Part shown: positions 34,347 through 42,971 of the stretch, one piece after another | Numbering within the stretch: the first letter of the stretch is position 1 | Layout of the letters: each line of letters starts with the position of its first letter | Source of the DNA: Mycobacterium conspicuum | Lineage (GTDB): Bacteria > Actinomycetota > Actinomycetes > Mycobacteriales > Mycobacteriaceae | Length of the DNA stretch: 64,000 nt | Direction of reading: 5' to 3' | Assembly (NCBI RefSeq): GCF_010730195.1 | Contig: NZ_AP022613.1 | Coordinates: 4,092,001 to 4,156,000, forward strand | Position numbers and translations under genes: made by a program | Notes under the pieces: model-generated | The model's input: the letters and a program-made list of their open reading frames with translations, nothing else | Database searches by the model: none | What the model was told of the DNA's origin: nothing

Positions 34347-35560
34347 GCCGAAGCGACCCGTTCGAACACCGCGGCCAGGCCCTGGCCGCCGCCGATGCAC
34401 ATGGTCTCCAGCCCATAGCGCGCCTGGCGGCGGTTGAGCTCGCGCGCCAGGGTGGCCAGCATCCTGCCGCCGGTCGCGCCGACCGGGTGGCCAAGCGAGA
34501 TGCCCGAGCCGTGCACATTGGTCCGCGCGTGGTCGGCGGCGCCGAAGTTCCACTCCCGCATCACCGCAAGTGCTTGCGCGGCAAAGGCTTCGTTCAGTTC
34601 GATCACGTCGATGTCGCCGAGCCGCAGCCCGGCCTTGGCCAGCGCGACCTGCGTGGCGGGCACCGGACCGATGCCCATGATGTTGGGCGCCACACCGGCC
34701 TGGCCCCACGACACCATGCGCACCAACGGGGTCAGTCCGTATTCGTCGGCCTTCTCCGCAGTGGTGACCACGCACATCGACGCCGCGTCGTTCTGACCGC
34801 TGGCGTTGCCGGCGGTGACCGTCGCGTCCGGGTCCTCAGACAGCAGAACGGGTTTGAGCTTGCCCAGCGATTCCACCGAGGTGTCCGCGCGCGGATGCTC
34901 GTCGGTGTCGATCAACTCGTCGCCCTGCCTGGTGGGCACGGTCACCGGCACAATCTCCTCGCGCAGGATGCCGTCCTTCTGCGCGGCCACCGCACGCTGG
35001 TGCGACGCCACGGCGAGCTCGTCCTGCTCCTGACGCGAAATGCCGTACTGGCGACGCAAATTCTCCGCAGTCTCCAGCATTCCGCCCGGGACAGGGTAGT
35101 GCCGGCCGCCGGCCGTCGTGCGGCCCCGGGCGAGGCCGTCGTGCACCTTGACACCACCGCGGGCACCGCCCCAGCGCATGTCGGTCGAGTAGAACGCGAC
35201 GTTGCTCATGCTTTCGCATCCGCCCGCGACGACCAGATCGTTGTCACCGCTGGCCACCTGCAGGCAGGCCTGGATGACCGCCTGCAGGCCCGACCCGCAG
35301 CGCCGGTCGACCTGCATGCCCGGAACCGTCACCGGCAGGCCGGCATCCAGCGCCACCACACGTCCGATCGCGGGGGCCTCACTGCTGGGGTAGCAGTGCC
35401 CCAGGATGACGTCCTGCACCGCGTCGGGCGCGAGTCCCGTTCGGTCCAGCAGCCCTTTGAGGGCCGCGACGCCGAGGTCAACGGCGCTGAGAGACTTGAA
35501 CATTCCGCCGTAGCGGCCGATGGCCGTCCGCACGGGCTCACAGATGACGGCTTGACGCAT
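34343..35560 (-). CDS. Acetyl-CoA C-acyltransferase (thiolase)
   Basis: A 405-residue thiolase with a complete active site: nucleophile Cys88 in DRRCGSGLQ, NEAFAAQ, His358 in LGHPVGATGG, and Cys388 in MCIGGGQG. It would release acetyl-CoA (or propionyl-CoA) from a 3-ketoacyl-CoA, the last step of a beta-oxidation round. ATG 35560 has AGGAG 5 bases upstream. In contrast to the thiolase-like protein at 7279, all catalytic residues are kept. It is the second gene of the unit after the SDR. Confidence 0.94.
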   Translation of the reverse strand: MRQAVICEPVRTAIGRYGGMFKSLSAVDLGVAALKGLLDRTGLAPDAVQDVILGHCYPSSEAPAIGRVVALDAGLPVTVPGMQVDRRCGSGLQAVIQACLQVASGDNDLVVAGGCESMSNVAFYSTDMRWGGARGGVKVHDGLARGRTTAGGRHYPVPGGMLETAENLRRQYGISRQEQDELAVASHQRAVAAQKDGILREEIVPVTVPTRQGDELIDTDEHPRADTSVESLGKLKPVLLSEDPDATVTAGNASGQNDAASMCVVTTAEKADEYGLTPLVRMVSWGQAGVAPNIMGIGPVPATQVALAKAGLRLGDIDVIELNEAFAAQALAVMREWNFGAADHARTNVHGSGISLGHPVGATGGRMLATLARELNRRQARYGLETMCIGGGQGLAAVFERVASA

Positions 35561-35591
35561 GGTTACTCCTGTGTGGGCCGGGCGCTGGGTC

Positions 35592-36362
35592 TCAAAGGTG
35601 TCGGCCGCCGGTGATTTCCATGACGGTGCCAGTCATGTACGACGACAGGTCGGAAGCCAAAAACAGTGCAACGCTGGCGACCTCGCTGGGTTCACCGGCA
35701 CGGCCCATCGGCACCTCGGCCACCTTCGAGTCCCAAATCCGTTGCGGCATCGCCTCCGTCATCGCCGAACGGATCAGGCCGGGCGCGATCGCGTTGACCC
35801 GGATGCCAAGGTAGGCAAGCTCTTTGGCGGCGGCCTTGGTCATGCCCACGATGCCGGCCTTGGCGGCGGAGTAGTTCGTCTGGCCAATCATGCCGACCTT
35901 GCCCGAGACCGAGGACATGTTGATGATCGCGCCGCGCTTGTTTTCCCGCATGATCGCGGCCGCCAGGCGGGTGCCGTTCCACGTTCCCTTCAGGTGCACC
36001 GAGATGACCTCGTCGAACTGCTCTTCGGTCATCTTGCGCATGGTCGCGTCGCGAGTGATGCCGGCGTTGTTGACCATGATGTCCAGATCACCGAAGCGAT
36101 CGACGGCGGTTTTGAGCAGCGCGTCGACCTCGTCCGCCTTGGCCACATTGCAGCGCACGGCGAGGGCCACGTCGTCACCGCCGAGTTGTTTCGCCGCGAC
36201 CTCGGTCGCCTCCAGGTTCACGTCGCCGAGCACCACCCGGGCGCCCTCGGCGATGAATCGCTCCGCGATGGCGTAGCCCAGTCCCTGCGCTCCACCAGTG
36301 ATCACCGCGGTCTGACCGCTCAGCAATGGCAACTGGATCACACCCTTCGTTTCCAATTTCAT
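35592..36362 (-). CDS. FabG-like short-chain dehydrogenase
   Basis: A 256-residue SDR with TGGAQGLGYA for cofactor, NNAGIT, and the catalytic Ser, Tyr and Lys in INMSSVSGKVGMIGQTNYSAAKAG. The C-terminal ITGGRHL is usual. It would oxidise a 3-hydroxyacyl-CoA or reduce a ketoacyl substrate. ATG 36362 adds about 12 residues before the Rossmann fold; no RBS is clear. It leads the five-gene unit (SDR, thiolase, CoA-transferase, dehydrogenase, GntR), which together make a full beta-oxidation set apart from a hydratase. Confidence 0.9.
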   Translation of the reverse strand: MKLETKGVIQLPLLSGQTAVITGGAQGLGYAIAERFIAEGARVVLGDVNLEATEVAAKQLGGDDVALAVRCNVAKADEVDALLKTAVDRFGDLDIMVNNAGITRDATMRKMTEEQFDEVISVHLKGTWNGTRLAAAIMRENKRGAIINMSSVSGKVGMIGQTNYSAAKAGIVGMTKAAAKELAYLGIRVNAIAPGLIRSAMTEAMPQRIWDSKVAEVPMGRAGEPSEVASVALFLASDLSSYMTGTVMEITGGRHL

Positions 36363-36377
36363 ATTTCATATAGGATC

Positions 36378-36404
36378 TTGCCCAAACAGGGTACCCAACG
36401 GCAA
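36378..36404. promoter_or_regulatory. Inverted repeat in the divergent promoter gap
   Basis: Between the divergent SDR (36362) and dehydrogenase (36429) genes lie an inverted pair TTGCC (36378-36382) and GGCAA (36400-36404) and, inside it, the 8-bp palindrome GGGTACCC (36389-36396). The two symmetries do not share the same centre. It may be the binding site for the GntR protein. No TACAGTA site is present here. Confidence 0.35.
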
Positions 36405-36428
36405 CCAGCTGCCAGCAAGAGGAGCGAG

Positions 36429-37613
36429 ATGCACCCAGGACCCACGCCCGCCGAGGTCTCGGACGAGGACTTTCAGGAGATCTTGGCCCAGACACGGCAC
36501 TTTGTGCGCAGCGCCGTGCTCCCGCGCGAGCAGGAGATCCTCGATGACGATCGGGTGCCCGACGACTTGCGCGAGCAGGCCAAGAAGATGGGGTTGTTCG
36601 GCTACGCGATCCCGCAGGAGTGGGGCGGGCTCGGCCTGAACCTGATGCAGGACGTCGAGATGGCGATGGAGCTCGGCTACACGTCGCTGGCGCTGCGCTC
36701 GATGTTCGGTACCAACAACGGCATCGCCGGCCAGGTCCTCGTCGGGTTCGGCACCGACGAGCAGAAGGCGCGTTGGTTAGAGCCGATCACGTCGGGCGCG
36801 GTCGCATCCTTCGCGCTGACCGAGCCCGGCGCCGGATCGAACCCGGCCGGCCTGCGCACCAAAGCCGTTCGGGATGGCTCGAAAGACGATGGGGCTTGGG
36901 TGATCAACGGGCAAAAGTGCTTCATCACCAACGCGCCCGTCGCGGATCTGTTCGTGGTCTTTGCACGCACCCGGCCCGCCGACGACGACGGCCCCGGCAT
37001 CGCGGTGTTCCTCGTCCCCGCCGACAGCGACGGCGTGGCAGTGGGCGCCAAGGACGCCAAGATGGGCCAGGAAGGCGCCTGGACCGCCGACGTCAGCTTC
37101 ACCGACGTCCGGGTGGGAACCGAGGCGCTGATCGGCGGCAGCGAGGACATCGGGTACCGCGCGGCGATGACCTCGCTGGCGCGCGGCCGGGTCCACATCG
37201 CGGCGCTCGCGGTCGGCGCCGCCCAGCGCGCTTTGGACGAGTCGGTGGCGTATGCGGCCACCGCGACGCAGGGTGGTGTTCCGATCGGCAGCTTTCAACT
37301 GGTGCAGGCGATGCTTGCCGACCAACAGACCTCCGTGCTGGCCGGACGTGCGCTCGTCCGGGACACCGCCCGGCAGTGGGTGAGCGGGGAGGACCGTCGG
37401 ATCGCACCGTCGGCGGCGAAGCTGTTCTGCACCGAAATGGCGGGCAAGGTAGCAGATCTCGCGGTGCAGGTGCACGGCGGCAGCGGCTACATGCGCGGAG
37501 TTCCCGTCGAGCGGATCTACCGCGACGTCCGCCTGCTGCGGCTCTACGAGGGCACCAGCGAGATTCAGCGGCTGATCATCGGGTCGAACCTGGTCAAAGC
37601 GGCCCAGCGGTGA
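36429..37613 (+). CDS. Acyl-CoA dehydrogenase
   Basis: A 394-residue acyl-CoA dehydrogenase. Typical elements are YAIPQEWGGLGLNLMQDVEMAMELGY, the FAD loop SFALTEPGAGSNPAGLRT, VINGQKCFITNA, and QVHGGSGYMRGVPVERIYRD with YEGTSEIQRLII. The loop has GAGSN where most have GxGSD. ATG 36429 has GAGGAGC 6 bases upstream; the much longer frame is a read-through of the promoter and SDR antisense. It stands alone on the plus strand, divergent from the SDR-led unit, and probably serves the same pathway. Confidence 0.92.
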   Translation: MHPGPTPAEVSDEDFQEILAQTRHFVRSAVLPREQEILDDDRVPDDLREQAKKMGLFGYAIPQEWGGLGLNLMQDVEMAMELGYTSLALRSMFGTNNGIAGQVLVGFGTDEQKARWLEPITSGAVASFALTEPGAGSNPAGLRTKAVRDGSKDDGAWVINGQKCFITNAPVADLFVVFARTRPADDDGPGIAVFLVPADSDGVAVGAKDAKMGQEGAWTADVSFTDVRVGTEALIGGSEDIGYRAAMTSLARGRVHIAALAVGAAQRALDESVAYAATATQGGVPIGSFQLVQAMLADQQTSVLAGRALVRDTARQWVSGEDRRIAPSAAKLFCTEMAGKVADLAVQVHGGSGYMRGVPVERIYRDVRLLRLYEGTSEIQRLIIGSNLVKAAQR

Positions 37614-37690
37614 TGCGTCGGGCCCCGCTAACTGCCGGCCGGGCGAAAAATACGCGCTTCCGCTGATGTTCTGCGGCGTGCGATATCAGC

Positions 37691-40600
37691 ATGCTGGCTA
37701 ACATGAGCGAAATCGATCCCCGGGCTTTGAGTGAAAGCGACTGGAGCGACGCGGGCATGAGCCGACCCCTGCCGACCGGGACCGTGACGTTGCTATTGGC
37801 CGATGTCGAAGGCTCGACGCTGCTATGGCAATCCCGGCCGGAAGAAATGACCGCAGCGATCGCCAGCCTGGATCGAACGCTGGCGGACTTGGTGAGCGAC
37901 CATCGCGGTGTACGCCCAGTCGAGCAGGGCGAGGGCGACAGCTTCGTCATCGCCTTCGACCGCGCCACTGACGCGGCGGCCTGCGCGCTCGCGCTGCAGC
38001 GGGCACCCCTGGCGCCGCTGCGGCTGCGGATTGGCGTGCACACCGGCGAGGTGCAACTGCGCGACGAGAACAACTACATCGGCCCCACCATCAACCGGGC
38101 GGCACGACTTCGCGAGCTGGCGCACGGCGGCCAGACGGTGTTGTCGGGCACCACCAGCGATCTGATCGCCGACGCGCTGCCCGACGAGGCATGGCTGACC
38201 GAACTCGGCACACACGCCCTGCGCGATCTGCCTCGTCCCGAGCGGGTCGCGCAACTCTGCCATCCCGACCTGTGCAACGAGTTCGCACCCCTCCGCAAGG
38301 CCGTGACGCTCGAAGGCTCTGTCGCACAACACCTTCCGGTCCACCTCACCAGCTTTGTGGGACGCGACACGGAGCTGGCCGAGGTGCGCGCCGTGCTGGC
38401 CGACAACCGGCTGGTGACGTTGGTTGGGGCCGGCGGGGTGGGCAAGACTCGGTTGGCGGTCCAGGTCGCAGCCGCTGCGGCCGGCGGCTACGCCGACGGC
38501 GCCTGGTACGTCGATCTGGCTCCGATCACCGACCCCGACCTGGTGCCGACCACCGCCGCCCGGGCGCTGGGATTGCCGGAGCAGCCGGGACGTTCCGCGG
38601 TGACCAGCCTGCTGCAGTTCGCCGGCGGCCGAAACATGTTGGTGCTGCTGGACAACTGCGAGCACCTGCTGGACGCCAGCGCCGCGCTGATCACTGCCCT
38701 GTTGGCCGGCTGCCCCAGGTTGACGGTGCTAGCGACCAGCCGCGAGCCGATCGGATTGGCCGGTGAGGCGACCTGGCGGGTGCCGTCGCTGTCGCTGGCC
38801 GACGACGCCGTGCAGCTGTTCGGCGACCGCGCCGGCCACGGGCGCCCCGGCTTCAGCATCAACGACGACAATACGAACACGGTGGCCGAGATCTGCCGGC
38901 GCCTCGACGGCATGCCGCTGGCGATCGAATTGGCGGCGGCACGGGTGCGGGCGTTGTCGCCGAACGAGATCCTCGCCGGCCTGCAGGACCGGTTCCGGTT
39001 GCTGACCGGAGGGTCACGCACCGCGGTGCGGCGCCAGCAGACGTTGCAGGCTTCGGTGGACTGGTCGCATGCGCTGTTGACCGAGCCGGAGCGAATCTTG
39101 TTCCGCCGGCTGGCAGTTTTTGTCGGCGGATTCGACCTGGCGGCGTGTCAAACGGTCGTGTGCGATGACCAGCTAGCTCGCCACCAGGTGCTGGACCTGC
39201 TTGCCCTGCTCGTTGACAAGTCGCTGGTGATAGCCGAAACGGCCGGGGCTTCAACACGTTACCTGCTCCTCGAGACGATGCGTCAATACGCGCAGGAGAA
39301 GCTCACCGAATCCCCTGAGGCCGTTGTCATTCGAGACCGGCACCGCGATCACTACACCGCGATGGCCGCGGCTCTGGACGATCCGACGATCAGCGACATG
39401 GGGCAGCTGCTCGACCAGGCGGAGGCCGAAATCGATAATCTGCGTGCCGCATTCGCGTGGAGCCGGGAGAGGTCCGACACCGATAAAGCATTACGACTCG
39501 CCGCAACCCAACGGCTCTGGCTGACGCGTGGCCTCCTCAGGGAAGGATCGAGCTGGCTCGGCCTGGCTCTGGCAGACGCCGAGGCGCCCGATGCCGGTGC
39601 GACCCCGGCGGCCCTAGCTCAAGCGCTGGCCGATAAGGCGTTTATCGACAACATGCGTAACCCAGACAGCATCCCACAAGCCCAGCGCGCGTTGACAATC
39701 GCGCGCGAGCTCGGCGATCCGGCGCTGCTGGCGCGCGCTTTGGCCGCGTGCGGTCGGGTTACCGGCTGGAAAGGCGACCTGGCATGGCCCTATCTGGCGG
39801 AGGCGGCCGACCTAGCCCGCGCCATGGGCGACCGTTGGCGGTTGAGCCAAACTCTGTACGGGCAGGCATTCACCGCAATGGTCGGGACCGGCGACATCGA
39901 GACCGTCCTCACGGCTGGGACGGAGGGCCGCGAACTCGCTGAGACGATCAACGACCAGCTTTACGTGTGGGGCTGCCGCTGGTGTCTGAACGGCGCGCAA
40001 TGGGTCCTCGGAGACGTGGCCGGGGCCGAAGCGGCACAACGTGCCCTGATGAGCGAAGCGGATGCGGCACACACCTTGATCTGGCAGGTCTCCGCTCGAG
40101 GCAGTCTCTGCCTGGTGCTCGCCCACTGCGGGCAGGGGGACGCCGGGTGCGCTCTCGCGCTCGAGGCCCTCGATGGCGCTGCACAAATCGGCCCCTACAT
40201 GCAAGGTGTGCTGTATGCGGCGCTGGCTTTAGGCCACCTGGCCGCGGGCGACGTCGACGCGGCCGCTGCCGCCAGCGAGACGTCCCGACGGCTGCTCGGC
40301 GCGATGCTCCCCGAACTTGCGACCACCACGGCCAAGCCCGCCGCGCAGGTCGCGCTGGCCCGGGGTCATCTAGCGGAGGCGCGGCGCCAAGCCGACCAAG
40401 ACGTTGCCGTCGCCAAGGGCTGGTTCACGGTACAAGCGCTGGCCACCCGGGCCCGCGTAGCGCTGGCGCAGAACGAGACCGGGCAAGCAGAGCGCGACGC
40501 GCACGACGCGCTCAAGCGCGCCGCACAGACGCGGGCACACCTTTTTGTCCCCGACTTGTTGGAGTGCCTAGCCGGTCTGGCACGCGGCGCCGGTGACCAT

Positions 40601-41020
40601 CTGGAAGCGGCGCGGCTCTACGGCGCCGCGCATGCGATCCGCCAGTGCATCGGTGCGGTCCGATTTCGGGTGTACGACGCCGAGTACACGGCATCGCTGG
40701 AAGCAACCCGTAATGCGCTGGGAAAAACGGAGTTTGACACAGCATGGGAGGCTGGTGCGGCACTGTCCACTGACGCTGCCATCACCTACGCGCAGCGCGG
40801 CCGCGGGGAGCGGAAGCGGCCGCCCAGCGGCTGGGCCTCGTTGACCCCGACCGAGCTCGACGTGGTCCGTCTCGTGGGCGAGGGCCTCGGCAACAAAGAC
40901 ATCGGGACCCGGCTATTCATCTCCCCGCGCACTGTCCAGACCCACCTCACCCACATTTACGCCAAACTCGGCCTCACGTCGCGACTGCAGCTTGCGCAAG
41001 AAGCGGTCAGGCGCGATTAA
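37691..41020 (+). CDS. Adenylate cyclase domain / ATPase / LuxR-type regulator
   Basis: A 1109-residue multidomain regulator of the Rv0386/Rv1358/Rv2488c type. Residues 30-185 are a class III cyclase domain: metal ligands Asp38 (LLADVEGS) and Asp83 (GEGDSF), catalytic Asn135 and Arg139 (INRAARL). The substrate-selecting Lys/Asp pair is replaced by Gln79 and Asn128. From about residue 225 an NTPase module has Walker A GAGGVGKT and Walker B LVLLDNCEHLL, then TPR-like helices. Residues about 1048-1105 form a LuxR helix-turn-helix (LTPTELDVVRLVGEGLGNKD). The start could instead be ATG 37703 or 37757, which has GGAG upstream. It likely senses a signal and activates transcription; target unknown. 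Confidence 0.9.
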   Translation: MLANMSEIDPRALSESDWSDAGMSRPLPTGTVTLLLADVEGSTLLWQSRPEEMTAAIASLDRTLADLVSDHRGVRPVEQGEGDSFVIAFDRATDAAACALALQRAPLAPLRLRIGVHTGEVQLRDENNYIGPTINRAARLRELAHGGQTVLSGTTSDLIADALPDEAWLTELGTHALRDLPRPERVAQLCHPDLCNEFAPLRKAVTLEGSVAQHLPVHLTSFVGRDTELAEVRAVLADNRLVTLVGAGGVGKTRLAVQVAAAAAGGYADGAWYVDLAPITDPDLVPTTAARALGLPEQPGRSAVTSLLQFAGGRNMLVLLDNCEHLLDASAALITALLAGCPRLTVLATSREPIGLAGEATWRVPSLSLADDAVQLFGDRAGHGRPGFSINDDNTNTVAEICRRLDGMPLAIELAAARVRALSPNEILAGLQDRFRLLTGGSRTAVRRQQTLQASVDWSHALLTEPERILFRRLAVFVGGFDLAACQTVVCDDQLARHQVLDLLALLVDKSLVIAETAGASTRYLLLETMRQYAQEKLTESPEAVVIRDRHRDHYTAMAAALDDPTISDMGQLLDQAEAEIDNLRAAFAWSRERSDTDKALRLAATQRLWLTRGLLREGSSWLGLALADAEAPDAGATPAALAQALADKAFIDNMRNPDSIPQAQRALTIARELGDPALLARALAACGRVTGWKGDLAWPYLAEAADLARAMGDRWRLSQTLYGQAFTAMVGTGDIETVLTAGTEGRELAETINDQLYVWGCRWCLNGAQWVLGDVAGAEAAQRALMSEADAAHTLIWQVSARGSLCLVLAHCGQGDAGCALALEALDGAAQIGPYMQGVLYAALALGHLAAGDVDAAAAASETSRRLLGAMLPELATTTAKPAAQVALARGHLAEARRQADQDVAVAKGWFTVQALATRARVALAQNETGQAERDAHDALKRAAQTRAHLFVPDLLECLAGLARGAGDHLEAARLYGAAHAIRQCIGAVRFRVYDAEYTASLEATRNALGKTEFDTAWEAGAALSTDAAITYAQRGRGERKRPPSGWASLTPTELDVVRLVGEGLGNKDIGTRLFISPRTVQTHLTHIYAKLGLTSRLQLAQEAVRRD

Positions 41021-41111
41021 CTATGAGGCGCGCCACGACCGCGCGGAATAGTGATCGGCGCCACACCGGTTCGTGAAGCAGTACTTCCGGCGGCGCTCTT
41101 ATTCTCTGTGC

Positions 41112-42971
41112 ATGAGTCGGGACCCCTCCTTGATTCCTGCTGCCCAGCCAGCAGTAGCCGACATCAACGACTACGTTCGTGCCGACGGCACGATCGTCTT
41201 ACCGGACGACGCGACGGTGACGGGGTTTTTTGATCAGAACCGGGCGGCGTATGGCGACCGACCGTCGTACCGCTTCGTCGACTACGCGAGAGAGCAAGAC
41301 GGGTGCGTGGTCGAGCTCAGCTGGAACGAACTCTGGTCGACGGTTCGTGCGATCGGCGCCCGCCTGCAGCAGGTCACCCAGCCGGGTGATCGGGTGGCAA
41401 TCCTGGCACCACACGGCCTCGACTACGTGGCCGCCTTCTTCGGCACCGTCCATGCGGGCCGGGTTGCGGTGCCACTGTTCGCACCAACGTTGTCCGGGCA
41501 CGCGGAGCGGTTGGCGGCAGTGCTTGGCGATGCCCGCCCTGCCGCGGTTCTGACGACAACCGCAGCGGCGGAGTCGGTTCGAGCTTCACTGCGGGCACAT
41601 CCGGTGGTGGGGCGGCCGCGCCTCATCGCGGTAGACGCGATCCCCGAGACGCTCGCGGCGATGTTCACCGAGCCGGACATCGTCGCCGACGACGTCGCGT
41701 ATCTGCAGTACACGTCGGGTTCGACCCGCACCCCCGCCGGGGTGGAGATCACCCATCGCGGTGTGTGCACCAACGCGCTGCAGATGATCCTGGCCGGCGG
41801 TCTGGACCGGGGCATCCACAGCGTGAGCTGGCTGCCGCTGTATCACGACATGGGATTGATGATGATCATGTTCCCGGCGCTGTGCGGCGCTGGCTATCTC
41901 ACGATGCTGGACCCGATGGCGTTCGTCCGACGACCCTTCCGATGGATCAAAGAGCTGAATAGCGAGGCGGCCCTAGGCCGGACGTTTGCGGCCGCGCCCA
42001 ACTTCGCCTTCGAGCTCACGGCCGAGCGCGGGTTACCGCCGAAGGGTCACCCCCTTGACCTCAGCAACGTCGTGACCCTACTCAACGGCTCCGAGCCGGT
42101 GACGATGGCGGCCATCGAAAAGTTCACCGCCGCGTTCGCTCCCTATGGCCTGCCCGCGACGGCGATCAAGCCCGGGTACGGGATGGCGGAGGCGACGCTG
42201 GCGGTGACCAATACGCCCCCGGGTTCGTCGGCCAAAAACGTATTTCTCGACCGTGTTCAACTCGCCGCCGGTCACGCGCTGGCGGTCTCGCCGGACACCG
42301 AGGGTGCGGTCTGCTATGTCTCCTGCGGCCAGCCGATACCTGACCTGTGGGTGGTGATCGCCAGTCCGGACGGTGTCGAGGTGCCCGACGGCACGGTCGG
42401 GGAAATCTGGGTGCACGGCAACAACATTGGCCGCGGATACTTCGGGCGCACCGAAGAAACGCAACGCACGTTCGGCAACAAACTGCAGTGCCGGCTCGAA
42501 GACGGCAGCCACGCCGAGGGTGTGCCCGACAACGGGTGCTGGCTTGCCACCGGCGATCTCGGCGTCTACCTGGACGGCGAACTCTATGTGACGGGTCGCC
42601 TCAAAGACCTCATCATCATCGACGGCCGCAACCACTATCCGCATGACGTCGAAACCACCGTCGGTCTGGCATCGGGGGCCGTCCGGACCGGCTACGTGGC
42701 CGCGTTCTCCGTTCCCGCCGAGACCTTGGACTCACCGCGGGGCAACTCCGGAGAACAGCTCGTCATCGTGGCCGAACGCGCGGCGGGTGTGCGGCGTACG
42801 GATCAGGACGCGGTCGCGGTGGCCGTGCGGGCAGCGGTCGCGCGCGAACATCAGGTCCGGGTCGCGGACTTCCTCCTCGTTGCGGCCGGCACCATCCCCC
42901 GCACCACCAGCGGCAAACTTGCCCGCAACGCGTGCCGAGCCGAATACCTTGCAGGACAACTCAACCGATGA
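41112..42971 (+). CDS. Fatty acyl-AMP ligase (FadD32-type FAAL)
   Basis: About 619 residues. The FAAL signature is clear: RAIGARLQQVTQPGDRVAIL, the P-loop QYTSGSTRTPAGVEITH, the GVSWLPLYHDMGL-like segment, GYGMAEATL, and the FAAL-specific HGNNIGRGYFGRTEET plus DLIIIDGRNHYPHDVE; it ends with the Lys in TTSGKLARNAC. FAALs make acyl-adenylates for loading polyketide synthases instead of CoA. It resembles FadD32 most, but no PKS or acyl carrier protein gene is nearby. A GTG at 41073 adds 13 residues; ATG 41112 is preferred because the added residues look non-conserved. It converges with the next gene by 11 bases. Confidence 0.88.
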   Translation: MSRDPSLIPAAQPAVADINDYVRADGTIVLPDDATVTGFFDQNRAAYGDRPSYRFVDYAREQDGCVVELSWNELWSTVRAIGARLQQVTQPGDRVAILAPHGLDYVAAFFGTVHAGRVAVPLFAPTLSGHAERLAAVLGDARPAAVLTTTAAAESVRASLRAHPVVGRPRLIAVDAIPETLAAMFTEPDIVADDVAYLQYTSGSTRTPAGVEITHRGVCTNALQMILAGGLDRGIHSVSWLPLYHDMGLMMIMFPALCGAGYLTMLDPMAFVRRPFRWIKELNSEAALGRTFAAAPNFAFELTAERGLPPKGHPLDLSNVVTLLNGSEPVTMAAIEKFTAAFAPYGLPATAIKPGYGMAEATLAVTNTPPGSSAKNVFLDRVQLAAGHALAVSPDTEGAVCYVSCGQPIPDLWVVIASPDGVEVPDGTVGEIWVHGNNIGRGYFGRTEETQRTFGNKLQCRLEDGSHAEGVPDNGCWLATGDLGVYLDGELYVTGRLKDLIIIDGRNHYPHDVETTVGLASGAVRTGYVAAFSVPAETLDSPRGNSGEQLVIVAERAAGVRRTDQDAVAVAVRAAVAREHQVRVADFLLVAAGTIPRTTSGKLARNACRAEYLAGQLNR

